5,082 bases of DNA from Sulfuricella sp. (GCA_019911785.1 JAIOJM010000225.1:1-5082); one strand, 5' to 3'; shown: positions 1 through 4,692, numbered from the stretch's first letter. Notes: a model not told the origin generated them from the sequence alone. Made by a program: numbers and translations.

Positions 1-24
1 CCTCCGATCTGACAATAACTATCT

Positions 25-30
25 GAGGAG
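25..30 (+). promoter_or_regulatory. Ribosome binding site of the first rhodanese gene
   Basis: GAGGAG lies 7 bases before the ATG at 38. It fixes that ATG as the start, and the signal peptide that follows agrees. An out-of-frame ATG at 31 has no such site. The same GAGGAG core with 7-base spacing is used by the double-TusA gene at 3738. Confidence 0.75.
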
Positions 31-37
31 ATGAAAC

Positions 38-967
38 ATGAAAAAACTGCTGACTCGATGGAATGGCCTGCTGGCCGCCGTCTTCATTCTGTTTCTGGGC
101 ATGATGCAAACAGCGCTGGCCGCCGATCCGCTGGTGGACGCAGCCTGGGTGAAGGCCAATATCGGCAAGCCCGGCGTGGTGTTCGTAGACATCCAGCCGA
201 CCACCGACTACCTGCGCGGGCACATCACCGGCGCGGTGAACACCGACTTCGGCAAGTCCGGCTGGCGTGAGGAACGTGCCGACAAAGTGCCTGATATGCT
301 CCCGGAAAAGCTCGATAAGCTGGTCACCCATATCGGCAGTCTCGGCATCGACAACAACACACATGTGGTGCTGGTAGCACCGGGTGGCTCCTATGCCGAC
401 ATGGGCTGGGCAACCCGCATCTACTGGACATTCAAGGTGCTGGGTCACGACAACGTGTCCATCCTTAACGGCGGCATGAATGCCTGGACCAAGGACAAAG
501 CCAATGCCATCCAGACCGGTATGACCAAGGCCGAGCCCAAGGCTTTCACCGTCCACCTGCACAAGGATATGATCGCCACGGTCGAAGACGTAAAAGCGGC
601 CAAAGCCAAGGGTGTGCTGCTGGTCGATAGCCGTCCCGAAGACCAGTATGCCGGCATCAACCGCAACCCCAAGGCCACCGAAAACGGCACCTTGCCGGGC
701 GCGAAGAACTTGCCATCCGGCTGGACCACGGAAAACGGCGGCGGCATGTTCCGCTCCAAGGCGCAACTCGAGCAGCTCTACAAAGTCGCCGGCGTGCCTG
801 CCAGCGGCGAGCAGATCAACTTCTGCAACACCGGTCACCTGGCCTCCATCGGCTGGTTCGTCTCCAGCGAACTGGTGGGCAACAAGAAGGCCAAGCTGTA
901 TGACGGCTCCATGGTCGAATGGACCATGATCAAAGCCGGCCCCGTCGAGCAGAAGGTGAAGCTGTAA
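38..967 (+). CDS. Periplasmic two-domain rhodanese-like sulfurtransferase
   Basis: A 309-residue exported protein of the tandem rhodanese family, which moves sulfane sulfur from donors such as thiosulfate to a thiol acceptor through a cysteine persulfide. Residues 1-28 form a Sec signal peptide (KK and R at the start, hydrophobic core, ALA cleavage site), so it should act in the periplasm. Domain 1 (about 30-155) has the rhodanese landmarks RGHITGAVN and ILNGGMNAW, but its active-loop position reads APGG and has no cysteine, as expected for the structural domain. Domain 2 (about 170-300) has VDSRPEDQY, LPGAKNLP and the loop CNTGHLA, with Cys263 the only cysteine in the protein. That loop lacks the basic residues of classical thiosulfate rhodaneses, so the substrate is uncertain. 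It is followed at once by a c-type cytochrome gene and then by a second exported rhodanese. Fold and export are secure; the physiological donor and acceptor are unknown. Confidence 0.9.
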   Translation: MKKLLTRWNGLLAAVFILFLGMMQTALAADPLVDAAWVKANIGKPGVVFVDIQPTTDYLRGHITGAVNTDFGKSGWREERADKVPDMLPEKLDKLVTHIGSLGIDNNTHVVLVAPGGSYADMGWATRIYWTFKVLGHDNVSILNGGMNAWTKDKANAIQTGMTKAEPKAFTVHLHKDMIATVEDVKAAKAKGVLLVDSRPEDQYAGINRNPKATENGTLPGAKNLPSGWTTENGGGMFRSKAQLEQLYKVAGVPASGEQINFCNTGHLASIGWFVSSELVGNKKAKLYDGSMVEWTMIKAGPVEQKVKL

Positions 968-1599
968 TAATAAACCTGAAGCATCGCATCCTGGTCTTGG
1001 TGGCTGCGGCGATCTTCTCCGCCGGAGCCTTCGCCCAGGACCAGCATTCGCGCCATCTGGCCGCCGGACTGGCGGTCATGGCGGGAGACGTTCGTCAGCT
1101 GGCAGCCGGCGAGAAACCGCAGCGGCGGGAGGGCTTGCGCGCCCGAGTGGCGGGCGATCTGTCCTCCCTGCCGCTGCTGCTGCGGCGCGCCGGCGGCGAT
1201 GCCGTTTCGGTGCCGCCTCTGCGGGCGGCACTGGCGAAGGGAGACTGGCTCTCGCTGGAGCAGGGGCTTGCCGTCCTGCGCCGGCATCATCCCCTGGATC
1301 TTCGTACGCTGCTGCCCGCCGCGCCCACACCGGAGCGGCTGCGCCTGGGCGAGGCGATTCATCGCCAGGCATGCGCCGGTTGCCATGATGCGCCGATTGC
1401 CGGCACTAACCTCCCTGCGCTGAACCTGTTCGAACAGATCAGGAACATGCCCATAGAGGAGTTCGCCGCGCGCCTCATCATCGGCGTGCGTGGAGATGTA
1501 AGCACCGCCTATCGCAATCCCTTCAGCGACCTGGAACTGGGCGCGCTGATTGCATACTACGGGTCGGTTAGCGGCAAACCGGTTCGGTTGCTTCATTGA
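919..1599 (+). CDS. Periplasmic single-heme c-type cytochrome, start uncertain
   Basis: An electron-transfer protein with one heme-attachment motif CAGCH (residues 152-156 counted from 919; bases 1372-1386). A class I cytochrome c-like C-terminal domain covers about residues 140-215, ending in NPFSDLELGALIAYY. Before it lies a helical, Leu/Ala/Arg-rich stretch of about 100 residues that I do not recognise. The sequence KHRILVLVAAAIFSAGAFA, followed by QD, is a typical Sec signal peptide, so heme should be attached in the periplasm. The start is unclear: the only ATG, at 919, overlaps the rhodanese gene by 49 bases, has no good ribosome site and gives an over-long N-region. An AAGGTGA at 953-959 is spaced well for ATA codons at 967 or 970, and CTG at 976 would give the neatest signal peptide. 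The methionine usually found between GVRGD and NPFSD is replaced (Tyr198). Overlap with the rhodanese gene suggests co-translation and a shared job, perhaps electron acceptance during sulfur oxidation (inference). Confidence 0.8.
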   Translation: MDHDQSRPRRAEGEAVIINLKHRILVLVAAAIFSAGAFAQDQHSRHLAAGLAVMAGDVRQLAAGEKPQRREGLRARVAGDLSSLPLLLRRAGGDAVSVPPLRAALAKGDWLSLEQGLAVLRRHHPLDLRTLLPAAPTPERLRLGEAIHRQACAGCHDAPIAGTNLPALNLFEQIRNMPIEEFAARLIIGVRGDVSTAYRNPFSDLELGALIAYYGSVSGKPVRLLH

Positions 1600-1682
1600 T
1601 GATGGGTGTTGTGCCAAACGCTGCGGTCGAATTTGGAATGCCCGCGTAGCGATAGCATTTTATAGTGGGCGGTATGATTTTC

Positions 1683-1690
1683 AAGGAGGA
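1683..1690 (+). promoter_or_regulatory. Strong ribosome binding site of the second rhodanese gene
   Basis: AAGGAGGA is close to a perfect match to the 16S anti-Shine-Dalgarno sequence and lies 4 bases before the ATG at 1695. It decides the start: the in-frame GTG at 1665 and ATG at 1674 lie upstream of this site and would add residues in front of a good signal peptide. Confidence 0.85.
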
Positions 1691-1694
1691 ATTT

Positions 1695-2636
1695 ATGACT
1701 TTACGGACGTTCGTTGCCGCGCTTGCGAGGCTGATCGGTGCGCTGGTATTTGTCGTGTCCGGCGCTGCATCTGCCGCCGCGCCGGACTTTCTGGTGGACG
1801 CCGACTGGCTCGCCAAAAACCTGAAAGACCCCAAGCTGGTGGTGCTGGAAGTGCGCTATCACCCGCACCGCTACTTCACCGTGGGCCACATTCCCGGCGC
1901 GGTGCAGGTGCAGCGCTTCAAGGACCTGGGCGACAACCATGCCATTCCCTCGATGCGCTTCCCCTCGCGCGAAGTTTTCGAGCGCACCTTGCGCGCCTGG
2001 GGCGTGAACAACGACTCGACCATCGTGATCTACGATGATTCCGTCACCGCGCTGACTACGCGCCTTTACTTCCTGCTCGACCTGTACGGCTACGACATGA
2101 AGCGGGTGAAAATCCTCAACGGCGGCACCGTGGAATGGAGCGCCTTCAACGAGATGGCGAAGGAAGAAACCCGGCGCAAGCCCGGCAACGTCAAGCTCAA
2201 GCCCACCAAGCCCGGCGTGGTGGTGGAATGGACCGACGTCTACCGCGATGTGGTGGCGCGCCGCGATCCCGCTTTTGTCCTGCTCGACGCTCGCCCCTCT
2301 GACATGTACACCGGCAAGGTGATCCAGCACTCGATCCGTGGCGGCCACATACCGGGCGCCATCAACATCGTCAGCCTGGACGGCGCGGACGGCCAGAGCC
2401 AGACCTGGAAATCGCTGGACGAGATCGCGGCGCTTTACAAATCTATCCCCAAGGACAAGACCATATACGCCTATTGCCACGACGGCTTCCGCTCCAGCAT
2501 GGCCTGGCTGCAACTGAAAACCCTGGGCTACAAGGATGTGCGCATCTACAACGGCGGCTGGGGCGACTGGGGCAACAACCTGACGCTGCCGGTGTCGGAA
2601 GGCGAGCAGCCTTATGACGAGGCGTTCGCACTGTAA
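1695..2636 (+). CDS. Periplasmic two-domain rhodanese (thiosulfate sulfurtransferase-like)
   Basis: A 313-residue exported tandem rhodanese. The signal peptide spans residues 1-27 or 1-29 (R4 and R12, a hydrophobic core, then the cleavage region ASAAA). Domain 1 (about 30-150) has VGHIPGAV and ILNGGTVEW, but Asp-Asp (YDDS) sits where an active loop would be, so it is the inactive domain. Domain 2 (about 170-300) has LDARPSDMY, GGHIPGAINI and the loop CHDGFRS with Cys261, the only cysteine. That loop fits the usual Cys-x-x-Gly-x-Arg pattern, so this one is likely a competent sulfurtransferase. It is a paralogue of the rhodanese at the left edge (shared layout, DxLVDAxW after the signal peptide, and the NGG...W endings of both domains), but the active loops differ, which suggests different substrates. 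It lies 95 bases after the cytochrome gene with no clear terminator between, and it converges on the CysB-like gene. Thiosulfate as donor is inferred from the family. Confidence 0.92.
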   Translation: MTLRTFVAALARLIGALVFVVSGAASAAAPDFLVDADWLAKNLKDPKLVVLEVRYHPHRYFTVGHIPGAVQVQRFKDLGDNHAIPSMRFPSREVFERTLRAWGVNNDSTIVIYDDSVTALTTRLYFLLDLYGYDMKRVKILNGGTVEWSAFNEMAKEETRRKPGNVKLKPTKPGVVVEWTDVYRDVVARRDPAFVLLDARPSDMYTGKVIQHSIRGGHIPGAINIVSLDGADGQSQTWKSLDEIAALYKSIPKDKTIYAYCHDGFRSSMAWLQLKTLGYKDVRIYNGGWGDWGNNLTLPVSEGEQPYDEAFAL

Positions 2637-2641
2637 TTCCT

Positions 2642-2684
2642 GAATCCAGCCGCTGCTCCGCACTTCCGGCCGGGCGCCGGATTC
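2642..2684. terminator. Possible weak bidirectional terminator between convergent genes
   Basis: The 47-base gap between the converging rhodanese and CysB-like genes holds CCGGC (2666-2670), a 5-base loop and GCCGG (2676-2680). One T-A pair extends this stem. GAATCC (2642-2647) and GGATTC (2679-2684) form a competing outer pairing. There is no T-run on either side, so intrinsic termination is doubtful; the position between two 3' ends is the main argument. Confidence 0.3.
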
Positions 2685-3625
2685 TACAGCTCGAAATCCA
2701 CCCCGCCGCCGCGCATGGTGGCGTCCACCACCTCGCGTGTCAGATGCGGCGCGAACAGGTGGATGAACTCATAAACATAGCCACGCAGGTAGGCGCCACG
2801 CCGCATGCCGATGCGGGTGGTGCTGGACTCGAACAGGTGGCCCGCATCCAGCATGCGTAACCCCTTGTCTCGCTGTGGGTCGAACGCCATCCGGGCGACG
2901 ATGCCGATGCCGAGGCCGAGTTCAACGTAGGTCTTGATCACGTCCGAGTCGATGGCAGTCAGCACCACCCTGGGCGCAAGCGCCTTGCGCTCGAACGCGC
3001 GGTTGATGCGCGAACGGCCGGCGAACGCCGTGTCGTAGGTGACGATCGGATAACGCGCGATGGCTTCCAGCGAGAGCGTTTTCTCCTTCAGCAGCGGGTG
3101 CTTGGGCGGGGTGATGATGCCGTGGCTCCACTGGTGGCAGGGCATGCTCACCAGTTCCTTCACTTCAGCGATGGTTTCCGTGGCGATGGCGATGTCCGCC
3201 TCGCCCGACATCACCATCTGCGCCACCTGGGTTGGGTTCCCCTGGTGCAGGACGAGATTCACCCCGGGATAATGCTGCACGAAGGCCTTGACCGTCTGGG
3301 GCAGGGCGTAGCGGGCCTGGGTGTGGGTGGTGGCGATCACCAGGCTGCCGCTGCCTTCATTGCAGAAGTCCTTGCCGGCCAGTCTGAGATTATCCGCCTC
3401 CCGCAGGAGGCGCTCCGCAATGGCGAGTATCGCCTTTCCCGGTTCGGTGATTTCCACCACCCGCTTGCCGTTGCGGACGAAGATGTCGATTCCCAGCTCG
3501 TCTTCCAGCAGCCGGATCTGCTTCGACACGCCGGGCTGGGAGGTGTGCAGCTTTTCCGCGGCCGCCGAGACATTCAATCCCTGTTTCGCCACTTCGCACA
3601 GGTAGCGCAACTGTTGCAGCTTCAT
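2684..3625 (-). CDS. CysB-like LysR-family transcriptional regulator
   Basis: A 313-residue LysR-family regulator that matches CysB, the sulfur-assimilation activator, along its whole length. The N-terminal winged helix-turn-helix (about 1-60) includes LHTSQPGVSKQIRLLEDELG. The effector domain (about 95-300) has ATTHTQARYALP, LHQGNPTQ, DADIAIATE-like text (ADIAIATE), DSDVIKTYVELGLGIGI and FAPHLT, all typical of CysB. Numbering aligns with enteric CysB without gaps up to about 205, so Thr100, Thr102, Gln103, Thr149 and Trp166 of the anion pocket are present. Positions 164 and 202 are His and Ala, where I recall Tyr and Thr. AAGGAGG (complement of 3630-3636) lies 4 bases before the ATG. A good promoter lies in the divergent gap and is overlapped by palindromes, which suggests self-repression. 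It is divergent from the double-TusA gene, its most likely target. The family is certain; the true effector may differ from that of enteric CysB. Confidence 0.93.
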   Translation of the reverse strand: MKLQQLRYLCEVAKQGLNVSAAAEKLHTSQPGVSKQIRLLEDELGIDIFVRNGKRVVEITEPGKAILAIAERLLREADNLRLAGKDFCNEGSGSLVIATTHTQARYALPQTVKAFVQHYPGVNLVLHQGNPTQVAQMVMSGEADIAIATETIAEVKELVSMPCHQWSHGIITPPKHPLLKEKTLSLEAIARYPIVTYDTAFAGRSRINRAFERKALAPRVVLTAIDSDVIKTYVELGLGIGIVARMAFDPQRDKGLRMLDAGHLFESSTTRIGMRRGAYLRGYVYEFIHLFAPHLTREVVDATMRGGGVDFEL

Positions 3626-3639
3626 GACGCCTCCTTCAT

Positions 3640-3654
3640 ATAACTATAAGTTAT
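3640..3654. promoter_or_regulatory. Palindrome with T-N11-A pattern, candidate CysB-like operator
   Basis: ATAACT-ATA-AGTTAT is a perfect 6+6 inverted repeat. It contains the T-N11-A pattern (T3641, A3653) that LysR-family proteins recognise. It lies just downstream of the predicted -10 box of the regulator gene, about where transcription would start, which suits self-repression. Binding is inferred, not shown. Confidence 0.5.
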
Positions 3655-3661
3655 TTAATAA
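3651..3661. promoter_or_regulatory. Second small palindrome overlapping the regulator -10 box
   Basis: TTATT-T-AATAA is a perfect 5+5 inverted repeat that shares four bases with the preceding palindrome and covers part of the -10 box of the minus-strand promoter. AT-rich palindromes arise easily by chance; the location next to the first one is the reason to list it. Confidence 0.3.
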
Positions 3662-3686
3662 TAGCTTTATATTCTTTTTGTTTCAA
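3658..3686 (-). promoter_or_regulatory. Sigma-70-type promoter for the CysB-like gene
   Basis: Read on the minus strand, TTGAAA (complement of 3681-3686) and TATTAT (complement of 3658-3663) are separated by exactly 17 bases, with five of six consensus matches in each box. Transcription would begin near 3651, leaving a leader of about 25 bases with the AAGGAGG site. The region is AT-rich, unlike its surroundings. Confidence 0.65.
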
Positions 3687-3704
3687 CTCCAGTGTTGTTA
3701 CCAT
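3676..3704 (+). promoter_or_regulatory. Weak candidate promoter for the double-TusA operon
   Basis: TTTTGT (3676-3681) and TACCAT (3699-3704) are 17 bases apart, with a poor -35 box and a four-of-six -10 box. A weak core promoter next to a divergent LysR-type gene is what an activator-dependent target usually looks like. The two palindromes lie at about -60 to -70 relative to a start near 3711, the usual place for LysR-type activation. Low certainty. Confidence 0.3.
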
Positions 3705-3724
3705 GCAGTTCGATGTATTGAATT

Positions 3725-3730
3725 GAGGAG
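3725..3730 (+). promoter_or_regulatory. Ribosome binding site of the double-TusA gene
   Basis: GAGGAG lies 7 bases before the ATG at 3738. The reading frame stays open upstream to an ATG at 3624, but that would place the regulator's promoter region inside a coding sequence and add a non-TusA leader, so the ATG at 3738 is chosen. Confidence 0.8.
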
Positions 3731-3737
3731 AACGGAC

Positions 3738-4226
3738 ATGGAAAGCGAAACTCTGATCAAACCGAATATCGTCGTGGACATGACGGGGCAGGTTTGCCCC
3801 CATCCCCTGCTGGGCGCGAAACGGGTGCTGGATGACATGAAAACCGGCGAAGTCTTGCTGTTGAAATCGGATTGCCCCGGCACACGGGATGACCTGTTTT
3901 CCTGGGCGAAGGCGAAGGGAAATGAGGTCATCCATTCCGAGAAGCAGCCCGGCGGCGCGACCGAATATTACGTGCGTAAGGGGAAAAAGGCGGCGATTGC
4001 GCCCAACGTAACCCTGGACGTGACGGGACTGGTCTGCCCCGGCCCGGTGATCGAAGCGAGGAAGATTTTCAACACCATGGCACAGGGGCAGATCATGAAG
4101 CTGGTCAGCACCTGCCCGTCCACCAGGGACGAAGTCGGCACCTGGTGCGCCGCGACCGGCAACGTATTGCTGGAAACCCAGGAAACCGGGCGTGGCACAT
4201 GGACCTTTTTCATCCGCAAGGGATGA
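3738..4226 (+). CDS. Tandem TusA-domain sulfur carrier protein
   Basis: A 162-residue cytoplasmic protein made of two TusA/SirA-like domains. TusA proteins carry sulfur as a persulfide on the cysteine of a CPxP motif and pass it between sulfurtransferases. Domain 1 (about 9-82) has CPHP at Cys20 and domain 2 (about 89-162) has CPGP at Cys100. Both repeat DxTGxVCPxP, CPxTRD (Cys46, Cys126), a Trp (56, 136), a Gly-Asn pair (61-62, 141-142) and a final RKG. Every landmark is shifted by exactly 80 residues; my hand count gives 27 identities in 74 aligned positions, so an old duplication and fusion. Single TusA proteins are about 80 residues. CPxTRD carries a cysteine where E. coli TusA has Asp, as I recall it, so each domain has two cysteines; Cys137 is a fifth. 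The next gene's start region overlaps its stop, so the two are probably co-translated. Divergent from the CysB-like regulator. Family certain; partner enzymes unknown. Confidence 0.93.
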   Translation: MESETLIKPNIVVDMTGQVCPHPLLGAKRVLDDMKTGEVLLLKSDCPGTRDDLFSWAKAKGNEVIHSEKQPGGATEYYVRKGKKAAIAPNVTLDVTGLVCPGPVIEARKIFNTMAQGQIMKLVSTCPSTRDEVGTWCAATGNVLLETQETGRGTWTFFIRKG

Positions 4227-4231
4227 AGGCG

Positions 4232-4621
4232 ATGAGCGAGGTGGTGGCGGACTGCATGGCATCGCATTCCTGCGATGCCATGCTGATCCTTGGCGTGACC
4301 CATTCCGGGCGTACCTTTCGTCCCGGCGACTGGGTGGACCGGCTGGCGGGACGGTTTTCCACTTTCTGCCGGGACAGACGGTTGAAATATTCGCTCTGCG
4401 TAAGGCCGCTTACCGTCGAGGGGATGCGCGGTTTGCTGGTGGATATCAGGTTGGTGGAAAGCGATCCGGGTGCGTTCCGTTTTCTGATGGATTTTGCCGT
4501 CGACAACGATCTGCTGATCCACTGTCTCGGAGGGACTGGCAGGGAAGATTCCCGGCCTGACGGGGTTGTATCTTTACTGGATGTCGCAGCAAAAAACAGG
4601 TTGAGGCATTTTACGTCATGA
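4232..4621 (+). CDS. DUF3579 family protein
   Basis: A 129-residue protein of unknown function that I place in DUF3579, a small soluble family of roughly 100 residues. The match is GVTHSGRTFRPGDWVDRLAGRFS, then YSLCVRP, then DPGAFRFLMDFAVDNDLLI, spread over about residues 17-99 in the order the family shows. No signal peptide or membrane segment is visible. The tail after residue 99 (about 30 residues, polar, ending RHFTS) is beyond the usual domain. The start is ambiguous: ATG 4223 overlaps the TusA stop as ATGA but has its AAGGG directly against it; ATG 4232 has AAGGGA 8 bases away and is preferred; ATG 4280 would begin right at the conserved domain but has no ribosome site. Bases 4254-4283, inside the early codons, form a perfect 13-bp hairpin. 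Tight coupling to a TusA gene suggests a role in sulfur handling, an inference only. Confidence 0.8.
   Translation: MSEVVADCMASHSCDAMLILGVTHSGRTFRPGDWVDRLAGRFSTFCRDRRLKYSLCVRPLTVEGMRGLLVDIRLVESDPGAFRFLMDFAVDNDLLIHCLGGTGREDSRPDGVVSLLDVAAKNRLRHFTS
4254..4283 (+). repeat. Perfect 13-bp inverted repeat with a 4-base loop
   Basis: GCATGGCATCGCA (4254-4266), loop TTCC, TGCGATGCCATGC (4271-4283). The arms are fully complementary with no mismatch, 8 of 13 pairs G-C. It lies 22 bases after the preferred start codon of the DUF3579 gene, over codons 8-17, just ahead of the conserved domain, and its right arm contains the in-frame ATG at 4280. No T-run follows, so it is not an ordinary terminator. It could act as an RNA hairpin or as a DNA site. 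Confidence 0.9.
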
Positions 4622-4634
4622 TGTTGCTGAGTGC

Positions 4635-4648
4635 CGTGCGGGAGCACG
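4635..4648. repeat. Small GC-rich hairpin after the DUF3579 gene
   Basis: CGTGC, loop GGGA, GCACG: a 5-bp perfect stem 13 bases after the DUF3579 stop. The GGGA loop is of the stable GNRA type. No T-run follows. It may help end or protect the transcript. Confidence 0.4.
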
Positions 4649-4659
4649 AGCGGGGCAAT

Positions 4660-4682
4660 GTGTGGCCACTACGCTGCCACAC
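4660..4682. terminator. Possible bidirectional terminator hairpin
   Basis: GTGTGGC (4660-4666), a 9-base loop and GCCACAC (4676-4682) form a perfect 7-bp stem in the 71-base gap between the 3' ends of two convergent genes. The location suits a terminator, but neither side has a T-run, so it may be a transcript-end stabiliser instead. Confidence 0.4.
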
Positions 4683-4692
4683 CTCTCGCCCA

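Noticed and set aside
835..1617. Long minus-strand open frame opposite the cytochrome gene
   Set aside because: The plus strand encodes a signal peptide and a CAGCH heme motif. The antisense protein is Gln/Arg-rich with no motif and spans the ends of two real genes.
1635..1650. Possible sigma-54 promoter ahead of the second rhodanese gene
   Set aside because: GG at 1635-1636 and GC at 1649-1650 are 12 bases apart instead of 10, and the flanking bases do not fit the -24/-12 consensus.
1619..1651. Imperfect stem CGCT-G-CGG with CCG-CGT-AGCG after the cytochrome gene
   Set aside because: It has only 4+3 pairs with an internal loop and a 15-base apical loop, and no T-run follows; too weak to call a terminator.
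1550..2038. Plus-strand open frame bridging the cytochrome and second rhodanese genes
   Set aside because: It is out of frame with both genes, is Arg- and Cys-rich, and has no ribosome site or domain.
1701..2663. Long open frame on the minus strand opposite the second rhodanese gene
   Set aside because: The opposite strand has a strong ribosome site, signal peptide and rhodanese motifs. The antisense translation is a His/Val/Ala-rich text with no recognisable domain, typical of a shadow in GC-rich DNA.
3098..3643. Plus-strand open frame opposite the CysB-like gene
   Set aside because: The minus strand matches CysB along its full length. The plus-strand translation is His/Gly/Val-rich and without domains.
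3624..3737. N-terminal extension of the double-TusA protein to the upstream in-frame ATG
   Set aside because: This stretch is AT-rich and holds the divergent promoter and palindromes. The ATG at 3738 has GAGGAG at 7 bases and starts just ahead of the first TusA domain.
4079..4211. Two TGGCAC words (near 4079 and 4194) as sigma-54 -24 elements
   Set aside because: Both lie inside the TusA coding sequence and neither has a TTGC-like -12 element at the right distance.
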